A DNA stretch of 64,000 bases from Clostridium sp. NkU-1. Its GTDB lineage: Bacteria > Bacillota_A > Clostridia > Lachnospirales > Lachnospiraceae. The position numbers were made by a program, and so were the translations under genes. This document shows positions 11,280 to 20,361 of this stretch, one piece after another. The stretch is from assembly GCA_001312405.1 (NCBI GenBank), contig BBDR01000015.1, positions 42,003 to 106,002 of the forward strand, read 5' to 3'. Under the pieces are notes generated by a model that did not search any database, was not told the origin of the DNA, and saw only the letters and a program-made list of their open reading frames with translations. How positions within the stretch are numbered: the first letter of the stretch is position 1; every line of letters begins with the position of its first letter.

Positions 11280-11334
11280 ATTTAGGTATACCTAAATCTT
11301 ATTATATTATATGCCTAAATATATAAAAGTGCAA
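11280..11334 (-). promoter_or_regulatory. Metal-operon promoter with DtxR/MntR-type operators
   Basis: On the minus strand, -35 TTGCAC (11329-11334), a 17-bp spacer and -10 TATAAT (11306-11311). A perfect 18-bp palindrome, ATTTAGGTATACCTAAAT (11280-11297), lies just downstream of the -10. A second half-site (TTTAGGCATA) lies in the spacer. The palindrome matches the TTTAGG-centred operators of MntR/TroR-type repressors, so metal-dependent repression is a confident inference. Confidence 0.85.
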
Positions 11335-11478
11335 GTGGTTTGCAAATGAAATCAATTATTTCATCATCCCGATCCGTTAGGGGAGGAAATACCGTTTCCC
11401 TTGGCTAATTTATGAGACCTAAGTAGAAATTGTTACGAATACACTATATAAAGTCTGAAAAACAGAGGATGAATGACA

Positions 11479-11973
11479 ATGAGCCAGCTTCCGTCTCAGG
11501 AATTCCGTACCGTCCGGGGATATGAACTGAAAAAAACAAAAAGAGAGCAGACTAACGCCTGCTCTTGAGGACTATCTTGAAATGGCATACCGATTATGTC
11601 TGGAAGAAAAATGCACTCGCATAAACAGACTTTCAGGGCGGCTGCACGTCCGTCCATCGTCTGCGTCAAAGATGGTATCCAAGCTTGTCCAGCTTGGATA
11701 TTTGAGATACGATAGTTTTGAAAATATCCTGCTGACTGATGAGGGAAGAATAACCGGCGATTATCTGCTGCAACGTCATAATACTTTGGAGCGTTTTTTT
11801 TACTATGCTCAGAAGCCCACGTCCTTTGGAAGAAGCAGAATTGGTTGAACACATGCTGGGAGATTTGACTGTATTGGAAATAAAGGTGCTGATGGAGTTT
11901 TTTTATGCAAAATCCGGATATTGAAAAACAGTTTAAGAATTTCAGGGATATGGTAAACCTTCCTAATGAATAA
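11479..11973 (+). CDS. Second DtxR-like regulator, frameshifted
   Basis: Divergent from the metal operon. Reconstructed across three homopolymer breaks (near 11533, 11805 and 11900) it gives about 164 aa. The winged helix reads TPALEDYLEMAYRLC...INRLSGRLHVRPSSASKMVSKLVQLGYL, and a dimerisation helix follows (RHNTLERFFYYAQ). The C-terminal SH3-like domain of the other repressor is absent. The start at ATG 11479 has GAGG upstream. It probably responds to a metal and may share the intergenic operator. With three breaks in under 500 bases, real decay cannot be excluded. Confidence 0.65.
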
Positions 11974-12224
11974 ATGGTCTTCCATAAGTAACGGATTTTA
12001 GCAAAAATCAGTTAGTGAATTAATGAATTGATTTATTTACTAATGTCTGATCAAGTATTCAAACATTTAGGCAAGATTGAAAAAAACGTTGATATGATAA
12101 AAGAAGTTATATTTTCTTTTCCACAGAACTTTATAGGCATTTAAAAAAAATTGCTTCTGATCAGCTGTGTTTCATAACTTTGTTCTTGCTGTAAATCAAG
12201 TAGGCTTACAGACTGCCTTGAAGA
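11974..12224. other. AT-rich intergenic stretch
   Basis: Only a possible 34-codon frame from 12043 with no ribosome site. I see nothing I can name. Confidence 0.5.
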
Positions 12225-12487
12225 TAGAAAAACCACATGCCCCTTTCCGATTTGGAGCATGTGGCAGAGTTGTAAGGTTCTTTAACCTCACCAAGTAAGT
12301 CCCCCCACTTCAATGCTGGAAAGGCATAAGTGGTAGGTGGGGGTACTTGTGTTGTTTACTTGTGTCAGAAGGGGTACAAGCCCCTAAGCTGCGATAGCAG
12401 CTATGAGATTATGCCGGGTGAAGCGGAGTGCGAATATCCGCTTGACTTGACCATAAAGGAATCCCCCATACAATCGGCATGAGCTCA
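12225..12487. ncRNA. Orphan multi-hairpin region, possible mobile-element end or structured RNA
   Basis: Six helices in 250 bases: CCACATGC/GCATGTGG (12233-12264), AGGTT/AACCT (12275-12288), a long CCCCCAC...GTGGGGG stem with outer AAGTA/TACTT arms and an inner ATGC/GCAT hairpin (12293-12348), AGGGG/CCCCT (near 12370-12385), AGCTGC/GCAGCT (near 12388-12403) and AAGCGGA/TCCGCTT (12421-12443), the last inside an ATGCCG...CGGCAT clamp (12411-12480). No coding frame. Subterminal hairpins of this kind occur at IS200/IS605 ends and in their guide RNAs. No tnpA or tnpB remains here, so that identity is a guess. Confidence 0.4.
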
Positions 12488-13703
12488 TTACCGTTTACCG
12501 GGCGTAAGGGTTTTTGCGTGGCCGTCACTTCTTACAAGCAGCCTTTTATAAGTTGCATCCACGCCCATCGCTCCAAGCGGAGCAGTGATCAAGATGGCTA
12601 AAACCGCAACCGTCAAAATTGTATTGCCGGCTGCAACTCCTGCCGCCAAAGGAAGCCCGCCGATTGCCGCCTGTACAGTTGCTTTTGGCAAATAGGCAAT
12701 GGCACAAAACATGCGTTCCTTTTTGTTTATTGGAGTCTTTGCAAGGCAGACAAATACGCCGCATATCCGAATCAGCAGGGCGATAAAGATAAGAGCAACA
12801 GCCATAAATCCGGCCTTTGCCGCATAGCTTATATCCACTGTTGCGCCCACCAATATGAACAGCATCAATTCAGCAGCCACCCAGATTTTTGAGAACTTGC
12901 CAGACAGGCGTTTTGCTAAGATATCATACTGCTTCAGAATGGTACCGCCTAAAGCCATGACAGCCAACAAGCCGGACATAGGCACATATGCTTTAATGGC
13001 TGTTTCGAGAGAAACCAGCAGAAACGAAGTGCTTAATAAAATTAAAATCTTGGCGGTATCGCGAATATGGATTTTTTTGAAACAGCTTCACCAAGGCGAG
13101 GCCCAGTAAAATACCCACCAACAAGCCTGTCACAATGGAAATAGGTATTTTAATAAGAGTTATGGCATCAAAGCTGCTTCCCTCGTACATGCTCATAAAT
13201 GATGTAAAAAGGACAATTACATAAATGTCGTCAACGGAAGCTCCGGCCATGATAAGCTGTGGAATACTCTTTGCCCGGCCGTAGCCATTTTCCATCAGCT
13301 TTAGCATTTTAGGCACGATAACTGCCGGAGAGACCGCACCGAGCACCGTTCCCATGATAGCTGCTTCTAAATGGGAAATAGGGAAAAACATTGGTGCAAA
13401 AATAGTAGTGGCGGCTATTTCAAAACTTGCCGGAATGAAGCACATAAGGATTGCCGGGCGGCCAACCTTCTTTAAATCCTTAATATCCAGCGCGAGTCCT
13501 GCCCTTGTAAGGATCACGATCAGGGCAATTTGTCTCAAATCAGCGGAAATATTCAGCAGATCCGGAGCAATCAAATTCAGCGCATACGGCCCTAATACAA
13601 TACCGGTGAGAAGCATCCCCACAAGGCCGGGGAGTTTTAGTTTCTGCATGGTTCCGCTCAATATCATGCCGCAAAGAACCATCATTGCAAGACTGAAAAG
13701 CAT
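12488..13703 (-). CDS. CPA2-family cation:proton antiporter
   Basis: Integral membrane exchanger of the Kef/NapA type, about 405 aa with roughly 12 hydrophobic segments. Landmarks are an N-terminal LPGLVGMLLTGIVLGPY, the RAGLALD region in the middle, and the C-terminal AIAYLPKATVQAAIGG typical of CPA2 proteins. It has no RCK/TrkA-N regulatory tail. A frame break near 13075 (T6) separates the halves. ATG 13703 follows AAAGGAGG. A structured leader (13728-13798) suggests ion-responsive control. Na+/H+ exchange is more likely than K+ efflux because the nucleotide-binding tail is missing. Confidence 0.85.
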
Positions 13704-13727
13704 ATATATCCTCCTTTGTGCAGAAAT

Positions 13728-13798
13728 GCAAAAAAAGCCGACACTTCTGCAATGAAATAATTGCAGAAGTCATCAGCTTAATAAGCGGTTCGGCTTTC
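13728..13798 (-). promoter_or_regulatory. Candidate ion-sensing riboswitch (Na+-class, DUF1646-like) leader
   Basis: Upstream of the antiporter the transcript folds as AAGCCGA...TCGGCTT closing a junction that contains GAACCGCTT and AGCTGATGAC, plus a long hairpin ACTTCTGCAAT/ATTGCAGAAGT. The closing stem runs straight into seven Ts, so it could double as a terminator. The unpaired AACCGC and CTGATGAC blocks resemble, from memory, the DUF1646/Na+-I motif. The class assignment is inference; the structure itself is clear. Confidence 0.55.
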
Positions 13799-13990
13799 AT
13801 CAGCACAGGGAGAACTTCATTCCCTTGGGCCATTATAGCAAAGACGGGTGTAAATTTCAAGGAATATTTGATGTTGCTGGCTTTCTTAGCTCCTTGTCAT
13901 GTTCTTATGCGGGTATCAAGTAGTAGGAGAGCAGAGGATGAAATTACACTTTTTAGACAATGAACCGGTTTCCTTGCCTCAAGTAAGGGG

Positions 13991-14582
13991 TTAGAAAAAC
14001 AGGAAGTATCGCGGTGTGCTGCTCTTGTACTGCAAATACTCATCCCCAAAAGCACGGGGCAAATACTTTTCTTCCTCTAGAATCTGAAAATGCAGCAGCA
14101 GGATGCCGATGATCGCGGCAGCGATCATGATCACATTGGGCAGGGAAAGTGCAGATCCAATATACAGCATATCAAAGCCCACAAAAGCAGGATTTCTGCT
14201 GACCTTGTATATACCCTTGTGACAATGGAAGTCTTCTGGGTTTCGTCCACACCTGCGCGCCAACTGTCACGCATGGAGGTAATAGCAAGCACAAAGAAAA
14301 TAACCCCGCCCCCGGTAATTACAATTCCTGTCCATCGTATACTTACAGGAAATGAAAGAGAAAGCATGAATCGGGAGAAAAAAAACGCTTACGTACTGAA
14401 TAGCCGCAATGCCGTAGGTTGCTGCAAGAAGAGCCGTTTCTATTGCAGCCGTTTTAGGAGGTTTGCGGCCTTTTGCCAGCCGGTTTGTGTGAATGCCTTT
14501 TTTTCCGAAGAAGGATTTGCTTCACAAAATAGGCAATGTAAAAACAGGTTATTAGCGCAAATATGCTGATTTGAAAAATCAT
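13991..14582 (-). CDS. ICMT/PEMT-like integral-membrane methyltransferase
   Basis: About 196 aa with 4-5 hydrophobic segments. The C-terminal half carries the signature of isoprenylcysteine carboxyl methyltransferase-like proteins: GIYKVSRNPAFVGFDMLYIG, then LQILEEEKYL with F-G-D-E-Y. The frame breaks near 14220, 14383 and 14505. ATG 14582 is preceded by AAGGCGGTG. Bacterial members have mostly unknown substrates, possibly lipids or small amphiphiles. Confidence 0.72.
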
Positions 14583-14826
14583 TCTATCACCGCCTTATAT
14601 GTAATACCAAAAAGTATACCATGGAAACGTCAAAATGAACATCAAAATAAGATTGATTGAAGCGGTCGGATACTTATCCCAAGAGTGCTGCGAACTCATG
14701 GATTCTGACCGGATAGAAAAAGGTAGTAACTGAGCAAAAAACGGTGCTGGTCACATGCTTGCCTACTATGCTTTTTTATCTGCCTTTTTAGAAAAATAAA
14801 GGTACTATACCGCTGTACAGCGGTTA
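14583..14826. other. Intergenic region with a 32-codon frame
   Basis: A short frame, 14635-14733 (+), could encode 32 residues (begins MNIKIRLIEAVGYL) but lacks a clear ribosome site. It may be a gene fragment. Nothing else is recognisable. Confidence 0.3.
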
Positions 14827-15721
14827 TCAACATTGCCGTTCCTTATGAATTTGAGGACTGATAAAAAAGAGTATCAGCCCTAATAAAATCGTTGTTATCC
14901 CTACACCCTGCTGAAAGGAAATTGCCTCATTTAATATAAAATAGGCCAGAATACATGTACCTATGGTTTCGCCTAATATGCTCATGGATATCACTGTTGC
15001 AGGAATCCATTTTAACAGCCAGTTAAAAATAAATTGTCCAAAAACAGTTGAAATGAGTGCCAGTCCCCCAAAGGCTATCCAGGCAGCTTGAGGATAGCCA
15101 ATGAAAGAGTTACCCTCAATCATGGCATAGCATCCTAAAAAGGCGGAACTGCTTAAATAACTTATAATGGAATAAGGAACAGCGGACAATTCCTTTCTCA
15201 TTGCCTGGCCGATAAAAAAATAGACGCTGATAATGCCAGCAGCCAATAACGCTAATAAATCTCCAAACAGTGCCTGAGAGCTGATTTGGAAATCTCCCCA
15301 TCCGATCATAAAGCAGCCCATAATGGCGATCAGGCAGCCCCCGATTGCCAGCTTGTGAAATCGTTCCTTCAAAAAGACATATCCGATTGCAATCGAAAAA
15401 AGGGGCTGCAATGTTACGATAACTGTTGAACTTGCCACCGACGTATGCCGCAGGGATTCAAACCACATCATATAATGGGCAGATAAGAGCAGCCCTGACA
15501 AAATCCCAAGAGCCCATTGTTTTTTAGAAAGTGTCAGTAATTGACGCCTATTTTGTTTACTGCTTAACAAAAAAAGGCAAAAGAATCAGTGAAGCAAAAA
15601 ATAACCGGAAAAATGCTGTTATGGCAGAAGGCGCATTTGCCAGGCGCACAAAAATTGCTGAGGTAGAAAGGGAAAAGACGCCGAAAAGCAGAGCCAGGTA
15701 CAATCCAATATTAGTTTTCAA
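14827..15721 (-). CDS. EamA/DMT-family transporter
   Basis: Ten-segment drug/metabolite transporter made of two EamA repeats, about 297 aa. The N-terminus reads NIGLYLALLFGVFSLSTSAIF, and the first repeat ends in the conserved SLRHTSVASSTVIVTLQPLFS segment. TTG 15721 is the likely start (AAGGAGAAAAATC upstream). One extra base in the A7 run near 15575 breaks the frame after residue ~50. Probably exports a metabolite or amino acid; the substrate is not predictable. Confidence 0.83.
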
Positions 15722-16060
15722 GATTTTTCTCCTTGGTTATAAATTAAAATTCAAAATACAATAAAATGCATTAGTAATTATAGTATGATTGATTGTTAAA
15801 ATCCAGCGTTATTTAGCATTTTCATTAAGCTAAAACAAAGAGTTGAAAAAAATACAATATGCAGACGGCTGATCTGCACCATACCGGTAATGAACCCTGC
15901 TTAATCAAAGCATAAATACTGCACATACAAATCCCAAATTACATCCGTCATCAGTAATCAGTTCCCGATGGCAGAAAAAACAATCCCCCAATTCAAGAAA
16001 GCCTGTGGCATATTTTAAATACAAATGATATAATGAAATAAAACTAATTGAAAAAACAAA
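15722..16060. other. Intergenic region before recQ
   Basis: AT-rich. I see no gene, clear promoter or strong hairpin. The recQ ribosome site (AAGGAG) begins at about 16065. Confidence 0.5.
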
Positions 16061-16086
16061 TGATAAGGAGAAGAAACAAAAGTTAT

Positions 16087-17941
16087 ATGGATAAATTTCA
16101 AGCATTAAAGCACTATTTCGGCTACGACAGTTTCCGGGAGGGGCAGGAAATTCTTATCGACAGCATTTTGTCAGGAAGAGACGCCCTTGGGATCATGCCC
16201 ACCGGTTCAGGAAAATCCCTGTGCTTCCAGATACCGGCTCTCATGATGGAAGGAATTACACTGGTTATTTCTCCCCTGATTTCCCTTATGAAAGATCAGG
16301 TTACAACTCTCAATCAGGCAGGCATTCATGCCGCATATCTTAACAGTTCTTTGACTGCAAGTCAGTATTATAAGACCCTGGCCTATGCGCGGGAAGGGCG
16401 ATATCCCATTATTTATGTAGCACCGGAACGTCTTGTGACGGATGAATTTCTGGATTTCGCATTAAACACAAACATTTCCATGGTAGCTGTGGATGAGGCT
16501 CACTGTGTATCCCAATGGGGACAGGATTTCAGGCCCAGCTATTTAAAAATCGTGGATTTTATTGATAAGCTTCCCAAACGTCCGGTCATCAGCGCGTTTA
16601 CGGCCACTGCTACAAAAGAAGTCCGTGAAGATGTGATTGATATTCTCATGCTCAGGGAGCCTGCCGTGGTATCTACGGGATATGACAGGCCCAACCTCTA
16701 TCTGGGCGTCCAATCTCCCAAGGATAAGTATGCTACGTTAAAGAACTACGTGGAATGTCACCCGGATCAGTGCGGGATTATTTACTGTCTGACCAGAAAG
16801 CTGGTGGAAGAGGTATGTGACCGGCTGAATCAGGAGGGATTTTCGGCAACCAGGTACCACGCAGGGTTAAGCGACGGGGAGCGGAGGAAGAACCAGGATG
16901 ACTTTATCTTCGACAGAAGCCAGATCATGGTGGCGACCAATGCCTTTGGCATGGGAATTGATAAATCCAATGTACGGTTTGTTATCCATTACAACATGCC
17001 AAAAAAACCTGGAATCCTATTATCAGGAAGTGGGAAGGTGCTCCAGAGATGGAGAACCGGGGGAATGTATCCTGTTATACAGCGGACAGGATGTGGTGAC
17101 CAATCAGATGTTTATTGACAACAACCAGGATAATCAGGAGCTGGATTCCCTTACCCGCCAGATGGTCATGGAGCGGGACCGTGAACGGCTTAAGAAGATG
17201 ACCTTTTATTCCTTTACCAACGAATGTCTCAGGGACTACATTCTGCGGTACTTCGGAGAGTATGGAGAGAATTACTGCGGCAACTGTTCCAACTGCTTAA
17301 GCCAGTTTGAAACAGTGGATGTGACGGATATTGCCAAGGGACTGATCGGCTGTGTGGAGTCTTGCCGGCAGCGGTATGGCGTAAATGTGATTATTGATAC
17401 CGTTCATGGAGCTAATACTGCGAAAATTCGGAATTACCGGATGGATCAGAATGCCTATTATGGAGCGTTGGCAAAGGTGCCTGCTTACAAGCTGAGACAG
17501 GTCATGAATTATTTGATGTTAAATGAATTCCTGGCAGTCACAAATGACGAGTATGCTATTGTGAAGCTGACCGGGAAATCAAAGGGAGTTTTAGCGGATG
17601 GGGAGGAGATTGTCATGAAAATGGCAAAGGAACAGGAACATCCGGTGAAGGAAGAGAAGAAATCAAAGAAACGGAAAATGTCAGCTATATCCGGTTCTGC
17701 TCTTTCAGAAGCAGATGAAAAGCTGTTTGAAACCCTACGGGCCCTTCGCATGGAGATTGCCAAAGAGGAAAAGGTACCTCCTTATATTGTTTTCTCTGAC
17801 AAGACGTTGGTACATATGTGCATGGTAAAGCCGAAGACAAAAGAGGAGATGTTATCGGTGTCCGGGGTAGGAGAATTTAAGTATGAGAAATATGGGGAGC
17901 GGTTTTTAGACTGTGTGAAGGAATCGAGTGGTGATTTCTGA
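16087..17941 (+). CDS. recQ: RecQ-type ATP-dependent DNA helicase
   Basis: 3'-5' helicase for recombination and fork repair. Walker A MPTGSGKSLCFQ, DEAH box (AVDEAHCVSQWGQDFRPSY), motif III AFTATAT, helicase C-terminal domain (ATNAFGMGIDKSNVRFVIHY), Cys zinc cluster (YCGNCSNCL), winged helix and a C-terminal HRDC-like domain. One extra A near 17005 breaks the frame. Motif VI reads VGRCSRDG where RecQ proteins normally have AGRAGRDG. The start is uncertain: ATG 16087 fits RecQ length, but the best ribosome site is about 17 nt away. The last ~50 bases recur in degenerate form at 19208-19266. Confidence 0.92.
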
Positions 17942-18280
17942 GACGGATATACTGGAAATGCTTCTAATCTGGTCAAGAGGATATTCGCAGTCCGCGACCC
18001 TGCTTGATTCGGTTAAAAAAAAGGTCTAAGAAAGCCAAGATAGATATAAAGCGCCTGACCATAAAAACGACGGTGTGAATGCATTACGTAATTCCTGCGA
18101 AAAAGAGGCGTAATCTAGAATAATCTTGCCTTGACAATATAAACGTCACAGGGTAAAATTGTAAAACAAAAGTTTTGCCAATGTACATGTCAAAATGGAC
18201 GGCATCCAAATGGCTGCATCCGTATTTTTATGAGTATTTGCACATTGGATGTTTCTGGCCATTTTAGTTCGACGAAAGCA
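17942..18280. other. Intergenic region between recQ and the GGDEF gene
   Basis: No convincing gene. Contains only small dyads. It forms the left flank of a segment that ends in a duplicated recQ tail. Confidence 0.4.
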
Positions 18281-18293
18281 CAGGGAGATTATC

Positions 18294-19196
18294 ATGGAAG
18301 GTGAAACTGTATATAAAATACTCATTGTTGAGGACGGAAAAGTAAGCCAGAAGGTGTTGGTGGATACCTTACAAGATACATATAACGTCAGGGTCGTTTC
18401 CACTGGTAAAGAAGCAATGCAAATGGTCAAACAATTCCGGCCCCATCTAATATTGCTTGATATCATACTGCCGGATGCCAACGGGTTCGATGTTCTAAAG
18501 GAACTGAAAGAAACCCAATCCACTCAGAACGTTCCCATTATCGTTATCACAGGACTGGATAACGATCAGGACGAGGAGAAAGCACTGTGTTTAGGTGCAG
18601 TCGACTATATACGGAAGCCTTTTAATAAAGTTTTGTTGAATGCACGCGTGAAGATCCATATTAAAATAGTAGAACAACTGCTTACCATTGAAAAACTTGG
18701 TTTTTATGACGGGTTGACCGGTCTTGCGAACCGCCGTAAGTTTGATTACCATATGGGATATGAATGGCAAAGGGCATTGCGGAAAAAGACTACCATCGGA
18801 CTGCTGATGATGGATTTGGACAACTTTAAGAATTACAATGATACATATGGCCACAGGCAGGGAGATATTATGCTAAAAGCTGTGGCAGGGGTTTTGAATA
18901 AAATTTTAAATCGGGCCACTGACTTACCGTGCCGTTGGGGCGGCGAAGAATTTGCAGTTCTCATATCGGAAACCAGTCTGGAAAAAGTATTATTAATTGC
19001 GGAGAAAATACGTTCAGGCATTGAGGCTTTGGAAGTGCCAAGGAGTAATTCGGATGAAATTACAAGAATAACTGCCAGTATTAGTGCGATCTGTACCATC
19101 CATATCAACGGGAACAACTGGAAGGTTTCCTTGAAAGCGCTGACTGTCTCCTGTATCAAGCTAAAAAAAGAAGGCAGAAACCGGGTGCGGTTTTGA
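18294..19196 (+). CDS. Receiver-GGDEF response regulator (diguanylate cyclase)
   Basis: The N-terminal CheY-like receiver has the acidic pair (VEDG), phospho-acceptor Asp in LLDIILPD, Thr in VITG and Lys in IRKPF. A short helix leads to a GGDEF domain: DGLTGLANRRKFD, DLDNFKNYND, and the active loop RWGGEEF, so the cyclase should be active. An RxxD inhibitory site (RATD) lies five residues before it, indicating c-di-GMP feedback. ATG 18294 follows GGGAG. Near the C-terminus two offsetting shifts (about 19127 and the A7 run near 19165) scramble ~15 residues that should read like FLESADCLLYQAKK. No partner kinase is adjacent. Confidence 0.88.
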   Translation: MEGETVYKILIVEDGKVSQKVLVDTLQDTYNVRVVSTGKEAMQMVKQFRPHLILLDIILPDANGFDVLKELKETQSTQNVPIIVITGLDNDQDEEKALCLGAVDYIRKPFNKVLLNARVKIHIKIVEQLLTIEKLGFYDGLTGLANRRKFDYHMGYEWQRALRKKTTIGLLMMDLDNFKNYNDTYGHRQGDIMLKAVAGVLNKILNRATDLPCRWGGEEFAVLISETSLEKVLLIAEKIRSGIEALEVPRSNSDEITRITASISAICTIHINGNNWKVSLKALTVSCIKLKKEGRNRVRF

Positions 19197-19207
19197 TTGT
19201 TTATCCA

Positions 19208-19266
19208 ATGAAAAATGTGGAGAGCGGTTTTTAGCCTGTGTGAAGGAATCACGTTCAAACGGTTGA
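19208..19266 (+). pseudogene. Degenerate duplicate of the recQ 3' end
   Basis: About 30 bases (GAGCGGTTTTTAG, then CTGTGTGAAGGAATC) match the recQ terminus at 17897-17925 with one difference. The frame reads ERFLACVKESRSNG then a stop. The GGDEF gene therefore sits between a recQ end and a second recQ-like end, which points to insertion or recombination at the gene's 3' end. Confidence 0.75.
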
Positions 19267-19429
19267 CGTACAAACATTAGGAATTTGGGAATGAAACTGA
19301 AAAGCAGATTAGTGTAAAGATGAGGGTATGAGGTATTCTTTTATATGGAGAAGGTATAGAATAAGATTGTAGAACGACGCCTGAAATTAGATAATAAAGA
19401 ATGAAAAAAATGTAAGTAAGTGAAAAAAA

Positions 19430-19467
19430 GGGCGGCTGCTTGTTTATACAAGCAACCGCTTTTTTAA
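19430..19467. terminator. Strong terminator hairpin
   Basis: GCGGCTGCTTG and CAAGCAACCGC pair around a short loop with one mismatch, followed by six Ts. An A7 run before the stem would serve the opposite strand. Confidence 0.75.
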
Positions 19468-19688
19468 GAATGGATGCAAATCTCATACAACACCTTTCAA
19501 TCCACGAATAGAGTATTCGACACAAATAGTATGTCACATATTGAGATAAATACAATATAAACTTGTGTTATACGAAATTATAGTATAACATAGATCGTTG
19601 ACTCGATGTAATGATAGAATACATGTATGGGACAATCGTGTTACAGGGTGGCTTGGCCTTCATTCTACATAGAATGGGGGTGGTGCTT

Positions 19689-19778
19689 ATGAAGAACAAA
19701 TTCAGTTTTAGTGACTTGATGCAGTTCAGACTATTTTTGCTAGCACTACTGACATTCATTTATTTGATGAGTCATTAG
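19689..19778 (+). CDS. Holin-like type I toxin, 29 aa
   Basis: ATG 19689, preceded by the GGGGGTGGTG ribosome site typical of this family. The peptide is a basic N-terminus, the diagnostic FSDLMQF segment and a single hydrophobic helix (RLFLLALLTFIYL). It matches the Firmicute 'putative holin-like toxin' group (TxpA/BsrG relatives), which insert in the membrane. Its 3' region carries an oppositely oriented promoter and a shared terminator for an antisense RNA, the expected type I arrangement. Confidence 0.8.
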   Translation: MKNKFSFSDLMQFRLFLLALLTFIYLMSH

Positions 19779-19784
19779 TATAAA

Positions 19785-19881
19785 GTAAAAACCACCCTGA
19801 AACTTTGGACGGTTCGGGTGGCTTTGCTTCTCAATGTTATTTCCGGTCAACTCACCTATGTGGGCGGTTGTTCCTTTTTCT
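19785..19881 (-). ncRNA. Antisense RNA antitoxin of the holin-like toxin
   Basis: A near-perfect minus-strand promoter, -35 TTGAAT (19911-19916) and -10 TATAAT (19888-19893) with a TG extension and 17-bp spacer, should start an RNA at about 19881. It would run to the CCACCC/GGGTGG hairpin (19791-19822) followed by TTTTT. The ~97-nt product overlaps the 3' end of the toxin transcript, as in TxpA/RatA-type systems. Confidence 0.72.
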
Positions 19882-19916
19882 ACCTATATTATAGCATGAG
19901 TGAAACAATAATTCAA

Positions 19917-20136
19917 GATTAACCTTTGTCTTTCTTTGAATCTACCAATATCACAATTCAGAAAAATTCCCTACCGTTTTTAGAAAATATTATATGGCTT
20001 ATATGCAGGTACCATGATGCAGGCAAATTCTCGGTACTCTGGCAAGAGTATTCTGTATTGCTGCCAGGGAAGAGTGGATTGTTTTAAAAAAATAAGATAC
20101 AAGACGCCATAAAGTCCTGGGGGCAGCCTAAACTCT
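19917..20136. other. Intergenic region before the helicase locus
   Basis: Holds only weak dyads. No gene seen. Confidence 0.4.
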
Positions 20137-20361
20137 ATGGAAACAGACGAAGAACAGGTCCGTTATGACAGACTCACGGAAGTTTTCCAAAAGAGCCGCC
20201 CCAATCAACTGCCGGAACCTCTTATCTCTCCCTGTTCAGTACTTAAGAATTATGGTATGATTGAAAAAAACAGATTACAGGTACAGAGGGCAAAGGACGA
20301 ATTTTTATGGAACAGACAGCCAGAAATATTTTCAGAGCAGTCCATGAAGGAAAGTGGCTGA
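20137..20361 (+). CDS. Uncertain 74-aa reading frame upstream of the helicase
   Basis: Starts at ATG 20137 and overlaps the helicase start by about 50 nt in another frame. The sequence is hydrophilic with no recognisable domain and no clear ribosome site. Codon composition in the first 55 codons looks protein-like, so it may be a real small gene or the tail of a decayed one. Confidence 0.3.
   Translation: METDEEQVRYDRLTEVFQKSRPNQLPEPLISPCSVLKNYGMIEKNRLQVQRAKDEFLWNRQPEIFSEQSMKESG

Noticed and set aside
13540..13860. 106-codon minus-strand frame upstream of the antiporter
   Set aside because: It runs through the riboswitch-like leader and into the antiporter gene in another frame; chance opening.
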